From Desulfovibrio fairfieldensis (lineage in GTDB: Bacteria > Desulfobacterota > Desulfovibrionia > Desulfovibrionales > Desulfovibrionaceae), in the NCBI RefSeq assembly GCF_001553605.1, contig NZ_CP014229.1, positions 2,260,501 to 2,324,500 of the forward strand: a stretch of DNA of 64,000 bases, in the 5' to 3' direction. Both the position numbers and the translations under genes were made by a program. This document shows positions 18,609-27,412 of this stretch, piece after piece. The notes beneath the pieces are model-generated. The model saw only the letters and a program-made list of their open reading frames with translations. It made no database searches and was not told the origin of the DNA. Position 1 is the first letter of the stretch. Every line of letters begins with the position of its first letter.

Positions 18609-19979
18609 ATGTCCCGCTTTCCGGAACAGCGAGGAAGGCGCGGCCTGTGCCGCGCCCCGATTCTCTGCCTGGCCTGCGGAATTCTCTGGGGGCTGTTCTG
18701 CTGCCTGATCGGCCTTCCGGCGGCACGGGGCGCGGCAGCCGTGGGAGAACGCAATGTGGGGGCCGACGCGGCCCTGGCGGAAATGACGGCGGCGGCCCGG
18801 CTGCTGGCCGTTCTGGCCCCGGCCCGAAGCCGACCGGACGACAGCGAGGCCCAGCGGGCCGTTATCGCCGCCTTTCCCACAGACCCGGCGACCTTTGCCG
18901 CCGTTCTGCGCCTGACCGGCGACGCCCCCCTGGACTGGCTGCTGGGCCTGGCCCAGGCCGACAACCGCGCCCTGCGCCAGGCCGCTCGCCAACGCCTGCG
19001 CGCCGTGGACCCCGTGCGGCACATCCGGGCTGCGGACAGCATCTATGCGGCCGTCAACGCCTGGCCCTGCCGGGATTTTCTGGAACTGGCCCGCTCTCCT
19101 GACCCGATTGTCAGCGTGGGCGCGCTGCTGCTGGCAAGAAACATGGCCTGGCCCGAAAAAGGTCGGGCCGCGCTGGACAGCCTGCGGCCCGACGATGGGC
19201 CGGACATCCGCCTGCTCAAGCTGGCCGCCGTTGTGGGCTGGAACGGCGAGGCCGCCGTTCCGGACGCTGCATGGGAGTTTGTGCGCGCCTTCCCGGACGA
19301 CCCGCGCGATCTGGCCCGCCTGCTCACCTTGGAAAATTCCCTCTACCGCTCCGAGGACAGCCCGACGCTCAGCCTCCTGCGCGGCCTGGCCCGCGACGGC
19401 ACGCCGGAGCTCAAAATGGCGGCCGACGCCAAATGGCGCGGCGCGCGCACCCTGCACCGGGCCTCCCTGCCGCCGTCCGCGCCGGTAAGCGGCCGCAAAC
19501 TGGCCCGGTCCCTGTTGCCCCTTTTCGCGGATCCGGATCCCGGCGTCAGCGCCACGGCCATGCTCTATGCCGCGCGCCTGGAAGCCCCCGGCCCCCTGCG
19601 GGCCTGGCTGCTCAAACACGCCGACCCGGAGGACCCGCCGTTGCGCAAGGCGCTCGCGGCCCATTGCCTGGCCCGCTGGAGCCCCCTGGACCAGGACCGC
19701 CAGCGGGCATTTCTGCGGCAAATGTTCATCAACTGGGAAACCTTCTGGCAAGTGATCCTGTTTGAGGACGTTACGGCGCTGGCCGGGCGCAGCCCCAGCC
19801 TGGACTGGGTCTGCCGCCTGAGTCTCGGCAGGGAGAACGAGGTCCGGCAGGAAGCCAGGGACAATCTGCTGGCCGTGCACCTGGCCCTGGCCAAGGAACG
19901 CAAGGAAGGCCGCCTGGACGCCCACAAAAACCAGGTGGACCGCCTCATTTTCGCGGCCATCGCCCAGTGGGCCGAATAG
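18609..19979 (+). CDS. Exported alpha-helical repeat protein, HEAT-like, unknown function
   Basis: From ATG 18609 the product is 456 aa. A hydrophobic segment at ~18-40 acts as signal peptide or anchor. The rest is Ala/Leu/Arg-rich and almost entirely helical, with repeated ~30-40 residue blocks (for example FLELARSPDPIVSVGALLLA, LLPLFADPDPGVSATAMLYA), the pattern expected of HEAT-type solenoids. It starts two bases after the membrane protein gene, suggesting that the two products act together in the envelope. No catalytic motif is visible. Confidence 0.7.
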   Translation: MSRFPEQRGRRGLCRAPILCLACGILWGLFCCLIGLPAARGAAAVGERNVGADAALAEMTAAARLLAVLAPARSRPDDSEAQRAVIAAFPTDPATFAAVLRLTGDAPLDWLLGLAQADNRALRQAARQRLRAVDPVRHIRAADSIYAAVNAWPCRDFLELARSPDPIVSVGALLLARNMAWPEKGRAALDSLRPDDGPDIRLLKLAAVVGWNGEAAVPDAAWEFVRAFPDDPRDLARLLTLENSLYRSEDSPTLSLLRGLARDGTPELKMAADAKWRGARTLHRASLPPSAPVSGRKLARSLLPLFADPDPGVSATAMLYAARLEAPGPLRAWLLKHADPEDPPLRKALAAHCLARWSPLDQDRQRAFLRQMFINWETFWQVILFEDVTALAGRSPSLDWVCRLSLGRENEVRQEARDNLLAVHLALAKERKEGRLDAHKNQVDRLIFAAIAQWAE

Positions 19980-20092
19980 GCGCTCGTGACGACAGCCTCT
20001 AACCGCCGGACTTGCCCCCCGGCCTCTCAGCGTTTATCCTGAAGTCCAGGGCCTGCCCCGTTTTTTCCCCATTGCTGCCACGGAGGGACCAT

Positions 20093-20593
20093 ATGGCGCG
20101 CTGTCTTCTTACACTTTTCCTTCTGCTCTGCTGCGCGGGCGCGGCCCAGGCCGAAAACCGCGTTTTCGCCCAGTTCAGCGCGGACCTGCCGGAAGGCTGG
20201 GACGGCCAGGAGCGCACGGCCTTCAGCAGCGGCAGCCAGGACGAATACATGCTGGTGCTGGGCAAACAGGACCAGGAGCAGGAGCGCTTTCTGGCCCAGA
20301 TCAGCATCTATCTGCTGCCCAACACGCCCAAGGCCACGGCCGAGGACTTCGCCCGCAAGATGACCGAATTGCAGGGCGACGCCTCCGAGCCGCGCAAGGA
20401 AGGCCGGTTCTGGACCTTCACCGGCGTGCCCCGCAACCAGACCGTCAAAGGACAGGCCGTCACTATGGTCAATACCACGCCGGAGCGGATTCTGATCATC
20501 ATCTCCCAGGACCCCGAGCGGATCGGCGCGGACAAGGTTGTGGCCGGACTCAGCGGCGTGACGCCCGAAGCCAAGGCCCTGCTGGGAAGATAG
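20093..20593 (+). CDS. Small periplasmic protein, unknown function
   Basis: ATG 20093 is preceded by GGAGGG, which decides it over an upstream in-frame start. The 166-aa product has a clear signal peptide (MARCLLTLFLLLCCAGAAQA) ending near residue 20, then a mature domain of ~146 residues without Cys. The fold resembles small secreted domains that sit beside envelope complexes, but I cannot name a family. It follows the helical-repeat gene by 113 bp on the same strand and may belong to the same locus. Confidence 0.7.
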   Translation: MARCLLTLFLLLCCAGAAQAENRVFAQFSADLPEGWDGQERTAFSSGSQDEYMLVLGKQDQEQERFLAQISIYLLPNTPKATAEDFARKMTELQGDASEPRKEGRFWTFTGVPRNQTVKGQAVTMVNTTPERILIIISQDPERIGADKVVAGLSGVTPEAKALLGR

Positions 20594-20595
20594 GG

Positions 20596-20627
20596 ACAGC
20601 CCGCGACCGAAAACGACCGTGGGCTGT
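20596..20627. terminator. Hairpin terminator between convergent genes
   Basis: A 10-bp stem (20596-20605 with 20618-20627, one G-U pair) with a 12-nt loop ends in TTT. It starts two bases after the stop at 20593 and lies before the convergent gene ending at 20636. Confidence 0.5.
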
Positions 20628-20635
20628 TTGAAACA

Positions 20636-21091
20636 TTACGGGCGTACCCTTTCCACCCTGTCGTAGACGTTCCGCATTCGCAGCACCAGGCTGCACGTCT
20701 GCTCAAGAAGGCATCCCAGGCTGGCGATGGCGTCTCCTTTCACGCGCACGTCATGGTGCGTGCTTTTCATTATTTTGACCACGCCCGCCAGCAGCATATA
20801 GGTTTGGGCCAGAAGGCCGCGAAAGTCTTCCGCGTGATAGTGTTCCAGCAGCTTGCGCTCATGCTGCACCGCTCCCGGTGAAAAATAATAGCAGCGGGTT
20901 TCGCCGGGCGAGTCCGGGCTCGGGCGCGCGGCAGGCGCGCAGCCGCCTTGTCCCGCCGGTTCATATACGGCGAGCAAGGCACGGGCGGCGTTCCGGAACT
21001 GTTCGATCCGTTCCGCCAGTTCGGAAGGGCTTTGAGAGGGGGGCGTTGACGATTGGGGCTGTGGAGCGGCGCTCGGGAAATGATGGGACAT
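20636..21091 (-). CDS. Small helical protein, unknown function
   Basis: ATG 21091 is preceded by GAGGTG at good spacing, giving 151 aa; a longer frame to 21316 would run through a structured leader. The first ~30 residues are Pro/Ser-rich and disordered. The rest is helical, with a segment containing YYFSPGAVQHERKLLEHYH and a C-terminal helix with CLLEQTCSLVLRMRNVY. I do not recognise the family. The structured upstream region (see next entry) suggests that expression is controlled after transcription begins. Confidence 0.55.
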   Translation of the reverse strand: MSHHFPSAAPQPQSSTPPSQSPSELAERIEQFRNAARALLAVYEPAGQGGCAPAARPSPDSPGETRCYYFSPGAVQHERKLLEHYHAEDFRGLLAQTYMLLAGVVKIMKSTHHDVRVKGDAIASLGCLLEQTCSLVLRMRNVYDRVERVRP

Positions 21092-21137
21092 AAGGCACCT
21101 CGTGGGTTTTGCGGTTGGCCTTGCCTGTGAATGGCAA

Positions 21138-21215
21138 TGCCGGGTGTTCACAACCGCCCACGAGCGGCTTGCGGCCTTTAGCCTTTCGGCCTGGACATAA
21201 CCGCAACACCCGGCA
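21138..21215 (-). promoter_or_regulatory. Structured 5' leader of the 20636-21091 gene
   Basis: A perfect 11-bp closing stem (TGCCGGGTGTT with AACACCCGGCA, at 21205-21215 and 21138-21148) encloses 56 bases that can form small hairpins with GAAA and GCAA loops (GCCGAAAGGC, GGCCGCAAGCC in the leftward RNA). Upstream at 21331-21352 is an 8-bp inverted repeat CCAGGTCA/TGACCTGG. I do not match it to a named riboswitch. Confidence 0.4.
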
Positions 21216-21390
21216 AGAGATAGCCTGCACCGCCCCCAAGAGGGCGCAAAAAAAGCCATTCTGTCGGGATGGTAACCGTCGTGAGAAGGTGTTGTGAAGC
21301 ACCTACCGTCAACCAATCATATTCTCTGATCCAGGTCAAGAAGATGACCTGGGACACACGGGCATTCTGTTCTCAGTCTGTTGTTTTATT

Positions 21391-21795
21391 TTGCCCTCCG
21401 GGCACGGAAGTTTTACGCCTCCCGGCGTTTGGGCCGCCTATCGCTGCTGTCTTTATCCGTATGGCTCGCAAGCTCGCCTACGGCTAAAGCGCGCGGCAGG
21501 GGGCCGGGGACGGCTGTCCCCAGGCCCCCTACAACCCCCTGCCTCTGCTGTACGCCGTAGCGCATTGACGCGGCGTCCCACGGGTCTTGCTCGCGTAGCT
21601 CGCTGCGCCCCGAAATCGCCGCGTGTCAACGTTCAACGGCTGAACATCTCCTTCTCAACCACCATCAGCGGATGGCATTGCGCGGCGCGGAGGGAGGCTT
21701 CAGCCGTTGGCGGCAAGGCCGCCTTACGGATGAAGACAGCAGCGATAGGCGGCCCAAACGAGAACGAAGCGAAAACCGTAATGCCCGGAGGGCAA
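21391..21795. repeat. 405-bp element bounded by 71-bp imperfect inverted repeats
   Basis: The arms at 21391-21461 and 21725-21795 are inverted copies; about 25 bases (GTTTGGGCCGCCTATCGCTG and on through CTGTCTT) match continuously. The interior has further stems, such as GGCAGGGGG with CCCCCTGCC and GACGCGGCG with CGCCGCGTGTC, and no reading frame I would defend. Part of the right side (21694-21752) recurs at 55543-55600. It looks like a non-autonomous mobile element or a highly structured intergenic repeat. It fills most of the gap between 21316 and ilvA. Confidence 0.6.
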
Positions 21796-21822
21796 CATCA
21801 TCGCCGGGAACGACGCCCCCCT

Positions 21823-23361
21823 TTAGGCGTCGTGCCAGCCCAAAAACATCTTGTAGGCCGGATTGTCCGACTCATCCACATGCGGGTAGCCCATGCGCTC
21901 CACCCGCGCCAAAAAGTCCTCAAAAGCCTCCCGCTGCTCATCGGGCACGTCAAAGCCCATCAGCACCCGGCCGAAGTCGGCCCCGTGATAGCGGTACTGG
22001 AACAGGGTGATGTTGAATTCCACGCGCATGGCGTCAATAAGGTCCAGCAAAGCGCCGGGCCGCTCGGGGAAGGCGAAGCGCAGCAGGCGCTCATTGGCGA
22101 CCTGCGGGGCATTGCCGCCCACCATATGCCGCAGGTGCAGCTTGGCAAGCTCATTGTCGCTGAGATCAATGACCGTAAAGCCCTGCTCGCGCAGATCGGC
22201 CAGCACCTCGGCCACGTCGCCCTTGCCCTGAATCTTGATGCCCACCAGCACCCGCGCCCTTTCCGGGTCCGCGAAACGGGTGCACAGCTCGGTGATGCTG
22301 CGCTTGCCGATGGCCGTGCAGAGCCGCCGGAAGCTGCCCATCTGTTCCGGAATGGTCACGGCCAGCAGAGCTTCGCGTTCCGCGCCGATTTCAGAGCGGT
22401 CCACCACATGGCCGAGGCGGTCGAAATTCATGTTCGCGCCGCTGACGATGGCGACCAAAGTGGCGTCCTTGACCCCGCCGTTGGCGGCATAGGCCCGCAG
22501 ACCGGCCAAGGACAGGGCCCCGGCGGGCTCGGCCACCACGCGGGTGTCTTCAAAAATGTCCTTGATGGCCCCGCAGATGGCGTCGGTATCCACAGTGATA
22601 ATGTCGTCCAGCAGATCGCGGCAGAGAGCGAAGGTCTCCTCGCCCACCAGCTTCACGGCCACGCCGTCGGCAAACAGGCCCACATCGCTGAGCTCCACGG
22701 GATACCCGGCCATGATCGAGCGGCGCATGGCGTCGGAATCCACGGGCTCCACGCCGATGACCCGGATTTCCGGGCGCAGGTGCTTGATGTAGGCGGCCAC
22801 TCCGGCGGCCATGCCGCCGCCGCCGATGGGCACGAAGACCGCGTGGATCTCGCCCGGATGCTGGCGCAGAATTTCCATGCCGATGGTGCCCTGCCCGGCG
22901 ATCACGTCCGGGTCCTCGAAGGGAGGAATGAACACCGCGCCGCTCTGGCCGATCAGATCCTGGGTGTGCCGCCAGGCGTCGCTGAAGGACTCGCCGGAAA
23001 GCACTACCTGCCCGCCCAGGCGCCGCACGGCCGAAATCTTGATGGCCGGGGTGGTCACGGGCATGACGATGGTGGCTTCGCAGCCCAGGCGCTGGGCGGA
23101 CAGGGCCACGCCCTGGGCGTGATTGCCCGCCGAGGCGGCGATGACGCCGCGCCGCAGTTCCTCGGGCGAAAGGCGGGCCATCTTGTTGTATGCGCCGCGC
23201 AGCTTGAAGGAAAAGACCGGCTGCAAGTCCTCGCGTTTGAGCAGCACTTTGTTGCCCAGCCGCCGCGACAGGCTCACGGCCTCGTCCAGGGGCGTTTCCA
23301 CCGCCACGTCGTAGACGCGGCTCAACAGGATGCGGTTCAGATACTCGCTGTGATCGTGCAT
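21823..23361 (-). CDS. ilvA: Threonine ammonia-lyase, biosynthetic (two ACT-like domains)
   Basis: This PLP enzyme deaminates L-threonine to 2-oxobutanoate, the first step to isoleucine. ATG 23361 has AAGGA seven bases upstream; an upstream start is not needed. The 512-aa length fits the long, feedback-regulated form. The catalytic part has the PLP Lys in SFKLRGAYNK (~residue 53), ASAGNHAQGVA, and the Gly-rich phosphate loop PIGGGGMAAG. Residues ~325-512 are two tandem regulatory ACT-like domains (EQMGSFRRLCTAIGK; ERPGALLDLIDAM) expected to bind isoleucine and valine. It stands alone, 271 bp from the GntR gene, in a gap that shows no other gene. Confidence 0.93.
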   Translation of the reverse strand: MHDHSEYLNRILLSRVYDVAVETPLDEAVSLSRRLGNKVLLKREDLQPVFSFKLRGAYNKMARLSPEELRRGVIAASAGNHAQGVALSAQRLGCEATIVMPVTTPAIKISAVRRLGGQVVLSGESFSDAWRHTQDLIGQSGAVFIPPFEDPDVIAGQGTIGMEILRQHPGEIHAVFVPIGGGGMAAGVAAYIKHLRPEIRVIGVEPVDSDAMRRSIMAGYPVELSDVGLFADGVAVKLVGEETFALCRDLLDDIITVDTDAICGAIKDIFEDTRVVAEPAGALSLAGLRAYAANGGVKDATLVAIVSGANMNFDRLGHVVDRSEIGAEREALLAVTIPEQMGSFRRLCTAIGKRSITELCTRFADPERARVLVGIKIQGKGDVAEVLADLREQGFTVIDLSDNELAKLHLRHMVGGNAPQVANERLLRFAFPERPGALLDLIDAMRVEFNITLFQYRYHGADFGRVLMGFDVPDEQREAFEDFLARVERMGYPHVDESDNPAYKMFLGWHDA

Positions 23362-23632
23362 GGATATATCCTTGACTTGGGATGCGCCGCGCCGAAGGGC
23401 CGGAATCCCGCGCCGGAGTGCGGCGCGCCGGATCGTGCGCGTAATCTTTGCTGTGTACACCCGGCGCGCGCGCTTCTCAAGTCTCAAGAACAGCGGGCAA
23501 CACGTACAATTTTATTAAAAAAACAGATCAGCTCATCAAGCGGCGAATCACGGGCCGTTGTCCGCCGAACACTTCTCCAGGGCAAAGATCCTCTATAGAT
23601 ATAGAGAGCGTTCAGCCCAACCCGGCATTTAT

Positions 23633-24310
23633 TTAGTGTGAAAAACGGGCCAGTTCCTCACGCACGAGGTCCAGGCCGACCATGATGTTGTTCTCGAGTG
23701 TGGAAAGCAGATCCGTTTCATCTTTACGGCGTAAGGCATCAATGATCATGGCATGCTGTTTGTTGAACAGCTCCCTGTGCACGGCGGAATAAGCGCGTAA
23801 CGTCAGGAAAGCCTGTACGAAATCCATGAGGTGTTCCACGATAGACACCAGGTGCGGCATACGTGAAAGTTCATAAAGCCGGCGGTGGAAATTTCTGTCC
23901 ATATGGAAGAAATACTGCTCCTCCGTGCCGGAAGCTGTCATTTTGTCCGCCATCTCCTCCAGGGCGGACACATCTTCAAGAGTTGCCTGTGCCATGGCCT
24001 CCGCAGCCAGAACCAGCTCAAGCTGGCAGCGTTGCGTGTAAATCAGTTCCATTTCCCGATAGGACGGCGGCAACATAACGACAGCACCCTTGTACGGGAC
24101 AATCTGCACGAGACCGGACTGCCCCAGCAGAAGCAGCGCGTCACGTATAGGCCCGCGCCCGACTCCCAGCTTCCGCTCGAGTTCCACAAGTATAAGCCGC
24201 GTTCCCGGAAGAGCCGCGCCGCTCAGAATCATGTCACGGATCATCTTGTAGGCAACAAGAGATTTTGTCGCAATGCCTTCGGGTTCTGCCCTATTTTTCA
24301 TGATGCCCAT
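23633..24310 (-). CDS. GntR-family regulator with FCD domain
   Basis: The 225-aa protein has an N-terminal winged helix at ~15-80 (KMIRDMILSGAALPGTRLIL, then LGVGRGPIRDALLLLGQSGLV) and a C-terminal FCD all-helical effector domain with the metal/ligand His pattern (HMDRNFHRRLYELS, HLMDFVQ, HAMIIDALR). FCD regulators usually bind small carboxylates or amino acids. It diverges from the permease-dehydrogenase-aminotransferase-lyase operon, and a perfect 30-bp palindrome lies in the shared intergenic region over the operon's -35 element. It is therefore very probably the pathway repressor, induced by the substrate. ATG 24310 is used; ATG 24301 is equally in frame. Confidence 0.9.
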   Translation of the reverse strand: MGIMKNRAEPEGIATKSLVAYKMIRDMILSGAALPGTRLILVELERKLGVGRGPIRDALLLLGQSGLVQIVPYKGAVVMLPPSYREMELIYTQRCQLELVLAAEAMAQATLEDVSALEEMADKMTASGTEEQYFFHMDRNFHRRLYELSRMPHLVSIVEHLMDFVQAFLTLRAYSAVHRELFNKQHAMIIDALRRKDETDLLSTLENNIMVGLDLVREELARFSH

Positions 24311-24357
24311 ATAAACTTCATGGGCGGTGGGGTCAATGTGACCATATTATTTTATGA

Positions 24358-24387
24358 AATATTTTATGAAATATTTCATAAAATATT
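24358..24387. promoter_or_regulatory. Perfect 30-bp palindromic operator for the GntR regulator (predicted)
   Basis: The 30 bases are a perfect palindrome built from TTTATGAAAT/ATTTCATAAA units, with an extra TTTATGAAAT half-site immediately left (24351-24360). Its right end overlaps the -35 hexamer of the operon promoter. The site is A/T-only apart from its G/C in ATGAAA/TTTCAT. Confidence 0.7.
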
Positions 24388-24414
24388 GACACCCGCAAAA
24401 CACTAACCTAGGGT
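24386..24414 (+). promoter_or_regulatory. Promoter of the permease-led operon
   Basis: A consensus TTGACA (24386-24391) is spaced 17 bp from TAGGGT (24409-24414), a weak -10. Transcription would start near 24421, leaving a leader of about 88 nt before the ATG at 24509, which has GGAGG in front. A regulator bound to the adjoining palindrome would block this promoter. Confidence 0.55.
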
Positions 24415-24508
24415 TGCCTCAACGCCCTCCCCTTATTTTAAGAGGAGACAAAAAGGAGACCGGAATTGACTACCTCGTAATCTTCAACTCGCGCTTTCTG
24501 GAGGTTGT

Positions 24509-25978
24509 ATGCATCAGAAACATCATGACGGCCCGCAACGCAATGAATTGGAAAAATCCGTTGTCCCCATGCAGGCATGGGCCCTGGCCGTAGGTGCGAT
24601 CATCGGCTGGGGTTGCTTCATACTGCCCGGCACGCGCTTTCTGCCTCTTTCCGGCCCCGTCGCCAGCCTCATCGGCCTGGGCGTCGGGGCCGTCGCGTTA
24701 TGTATCGTCGCCCTGTGCTACGGCGTTATGATCAAAGCCTATCCCGTGGCCGGCGGGGCTTTCGCCTATGCCTTCGTCAGCCTGGGACGGGTGGCGGCCG
24801 TCATCTGCGGCTGGGGGCTGGCGCTGAGCTACAGCTGCGTCATCGCGCTCAACGCAACGGCGATTCTTCTACTCACGCGCTTTCTCCTGCCGGGCGCATT
24901 TGAAGTCGGATACCTCTACTCCGTCGCCGGGTGGGACATCTATACCGGCGAAGTGATCCTCATCTCGCTGGTTATCCTTTTCTTCGCCTTCATGAATTAT
25001 CGCGGAAACTCCTGCGCCAACAATCTGCAGCTCACGCTTTCCGTATCTCTGTCCATCGGCGTTGTGGCGCTGGCTGCAGGATCCGGCATCAACGAGACGG
25101 CCTCCATCCACAACCTTGAGCCCTACTTCAATGAAATGCACTCCGGCTTTATCAGCATAATTACAGTGGTGGCCCTTGCCCCCTTTCTCTATCAGGGCTT
25201 TGACACCATTCCGCAGACCGCCGAGGAATTCAATTTTGATCACGACAAATCCACACGGTTGATGCTCATATCCATCCTTTGCGGTTGCGCGCTGTATTCC
25301 CTTGTTCTGTTCGCGGTATCCATCATCAGACCCTATCCGGAACTGCTGGCAGCAGAATACCCGTGGCTCACCGGCGCTGTGGCCAACATGGCCTTCGGCA
25401 AAATCGGGGGACTCATTCTGGCGGTTCCTGTGCTCGCGGGCATTTTCAGCGGAATGAACGGCTATTTCATTGCAACCACACGCATTCTGTTCAGCATGGG
25501 ACGCGGCAAATTTATTCCTTCCTGGTTTGAAAAAATTTCCCCCAAGCATCAAACACCAGTCAATGCCATTTCCTTCGTGCTGGGTTTCTCCCTCCTGGCC
25601 CCGTGGTTCGGTCGGCAGGTTCTGGTCTGGCTGACCGATACCTGCGCCTTGAGCGCCGCGCTGAGCTACTTCTTTACTTGTTTCGCGGCGTACAGATTCG
25701 TCAGCCAATATCCCGAACAGGTTAACCTTCCCTTCGCCAAATCAGTGACGATTCTGGGCTCCCTCATCTCCATGGCCAGTTTCCTTTTGCTCGCCATACC
25801 AGGCTCGCCGGCGGTTATCAGCCGGGAATCCTGGATGCTGCTGGCAGTCTGGTGTGTACTGGGCTTCATACTTTACAAAAAGCGTGCCGCCGAGCTGAAC
25901 GCCATCCCCATCCGGGATCTTCAGTTCATGCTACTGGGCAACAATACACGTCCATTGCTTTTCAAGGTCAGTGATTAA
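24509..25978 (+). CDS. APC-superfamily amino-acid permease
   Basis: The 489-aa protein has about 12 membrane helices and the APC-type beginning VGAIIGWGCFILPGTRFL, the unwound first helix that binds the substrate's amino and carboxyl groups. The central FLYQGFDTIPQTAEEFN stretch matches helix 6-loop regions of amino-acid transporters. A cytoplasmic C-terminal tail follows. It is the first gene of the operon, so the imported compound is probably the substrate of the downstream enzymes, an amino acid or sulfonated amino acid such as cysteate. That substrate assignment is inference from context. Confidence 0.85.
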   Translation: MHQKHHDGPQRNELEKSVVPMQAWALAVGAIIGWGCFILPGTRFLPLSGPVASLIGLGVGAVALCIVALCYGVMIKAYPVAGGAFAYAFVSLGRVAAVICGWGLALSYSCVIALNATAILLLTRFLLPGAFEVGYLYSVAGWDIYTGEVILISLVILFFAFMNYRGNSCANNLQLTLSVSLSIGVVALAAGSGINETASIHNLEPYFNEMHSGFISIITVVALAPFLYQGFDTIPQTAEEFNFDHDKSTRLMLISILCGCALYSLVLFAVSIIRPYPELLAAEYPWLTGAVANMAFGKIGGLILAVPVLAGIFSGMNGYFIATTRILFSMGRGKFIPSWFEKISPKHQTPVNAISFVLGFSLLAPWFGRQVLVWLTDTCALSAALSYFFTCFAAYRFVSQYPEQVNLPFAKSVTILGSLISMASFLLLAIPGSPAVISRESWMLLAVWCVLGFILYKKRAAELNAIPIRDLQFMLLGNNTRPLLFKVSD

Positions 25979-25987
25979 TTGGGCCTG

Positions 25988-26030
25988 GAAATATTTCATA
26001 AACTATTTTATAAAATATATTATAAAATAC
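25988..26030. promoter_or_regulatory. Second AT-rich operator-like cluster
   Basis: This stretch contains GAAATATTTCATAAA, matching half of the 30-bp palindrome upstream, followed by overlapping TTTTATAAAATA and TATTATAAAATA motifs. It sits between the permease stop (25978) and the dehydrogenase start (26048), so the same regulator may act here too, or it may be an internal promoter region. Confidence 0.45.
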
Positions 26031-26047
26031 TACAGAGGAGATATGTC

Positions 26048-27358
26048 ATGCACTACCTGAAACAAGCCGCCAAATCTGTGGAAGGTTCCAGCAAGGAGGC
26101 CCGCGCTGTCGTGGAGCAGATGCTGGAGGAAATCCGTTCGGGGCGCGAAGACGCCGTGCGCGCTTTGGCCAGAAAGTTCGACAACTGGGACCAGGAATTC
26201 ATCTTGAGCGACGCAAAACGCCAAAAGCTTATTGCTTCCGTACCAGAAAGTGTGAAACGCGATCTGGAATTCGCCCACAAGCAGGTCGCCGGCTTTGCCA
26301 AAGCACAACGGGACAGCCTGAAAGAGTTTGAGACCGAAGTGACGCCGGGCGTCATTTTAGGCCAGCGCGTTATTCCCATGGATGTGGCCGGCTGCTATGT
26401 GCCCGGCGGCCGCTTCGCCCATGCCTGCTCAGGCATCATGAGCGTGGCCACGGCCAAGGCCGCGGGTGTACCCTTCATCGTGGCGGCCACACCGCCCAGG
26501 GGCGACCATATCGATCCGGCCACCTGCTACGCCATGCACATCGCCGGAGCCGACATCATTCTTGAAATGGGGGGCGTCCAGGCCATTGCCACGATGGCCT
26601 ACGGCCTGTACACCGGCAAACCCGCCAATATTCTTGTGGGGCCCGGCAATGCCTATGTGGCTGAAGCCAAGGCCCTGCTGAGCGGTTCCGGCCTGTGCGG
26701 CATCGATGTATTTGCCGGTCCCACGGAGTCCGCCGTCATTGCTGATGAGACCGCCGACCCCATGACCGTGGCCATCGACCTCGTTTCTCAGGCCGAACAC
26801 GGCTACAATTCTCCGGTCTGGCTCTTTACCGTCAGTGAGGAACTGGGGAAAAAGGTTCTTGAACTGATTCCCAGGCTTTGCGAGGACATGCCCAACCCCG
26901 ACGTGCCTCTGACAGCCTGGAACGATTACGGCGAAATCATCTGCAGTGCGAACCGCGAGGAACTGGCCCGGACCTGCGACGCCTATGCTCCTGAACACGT
27001 GCAGGTCATCGCCAAAGACCTGGACTGGTGGCGCGATCGGTTGCGCAGTTTCGGCTCGCTGTTTTTAGGCGAGGGCAGCACCGTGCCGCATGGCGACAAA
27101 TGCTCCGGCACCAACCACATCCTGCCCACCAAAAAGGCCGGCTATTACAGCGGCGGCCTGAATGTGCACAAATTCCTGAAGATCTGCACCTACCAGAACA
27201 TCAGCAAACAGGCCAACGAGGTCATCGGCGGCGCCGCCTCCCGCCTGTCGCGGGTAGAAGGCATGGAAGGCCATGCGCGCGCCTGCGACTGGCGTCTGCG
27301 CAAGTTCTATCCCGGCCGGAAATGGGACTTCCAGGTTTACGAGCATCCCAAGTTCTGA
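26048..27358 (+). CDS. HisD-like NAD-dependent dehydrogenase, HpsN-type candidate
   Basis: The 436-aa product belongs to the histidinol dehydrogenase family by its motifs: VPGGRFAHACSGIM, DVFAGPTESAVIADE, QAEHGYNSP (zinc-binding Gln and His), APEHVQVIAKD and EGMEGHARACDW. It is not in a histidine operon. Family members outside histidine synthesis include HpsN, which oxidises the alcohol of 2,3-dihydroxypropane-1-sulfonate to sulfolactate with NAD and zinc. With a CuyA-like lyase two genes on, a sulfonate alcohol is a reasonable substrate, but the precise one is not shown. ATG 26048 follows GAGGAG. Confidence 0.75.
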   Translation: MHYLKQAAKSVEGSSKEARAVVEQMLEEIRSGREDAVRALARKFDNWDQEFILSDAKRQKLIASVPESVKRDLEFAHKQVAGFAKAQRDSLKEFETEVTPGVILGQRVIPMDVAGCYVPGGRFAHACSGIMSVATAKAAGVPFIVAATPPRGDHIDPATCYAMHIAGADIILEMGGVQAIATMAYGLYTGKPANILVGPGNAYVAEAKALLSGSGLCGIDVFAGPTESAVIADETADPMTVAIDLVSQAEHGYNSPVWLFTVSEELGKKVLELIPRLCEDMPNPDVPLTAWNDYGEIICSANREELARTCDAYAPEHVQVIAKDLDWWRDRLRSFGSLFLGEGSTVPHGDKCSGTNHILPTKKAGYYSGGLNVHKFLKICTYQNISKQANEVIGGAASRLSRVEGMEGHARACDWRLRKFYPGRKWDFQVYEHPKF

Positions 27359-27412
27359 CGTTGTCGTGGGAAGTCCTTGCTCCCCACTCCCTCAAAAACA
27401 GAGGTATGGCAT

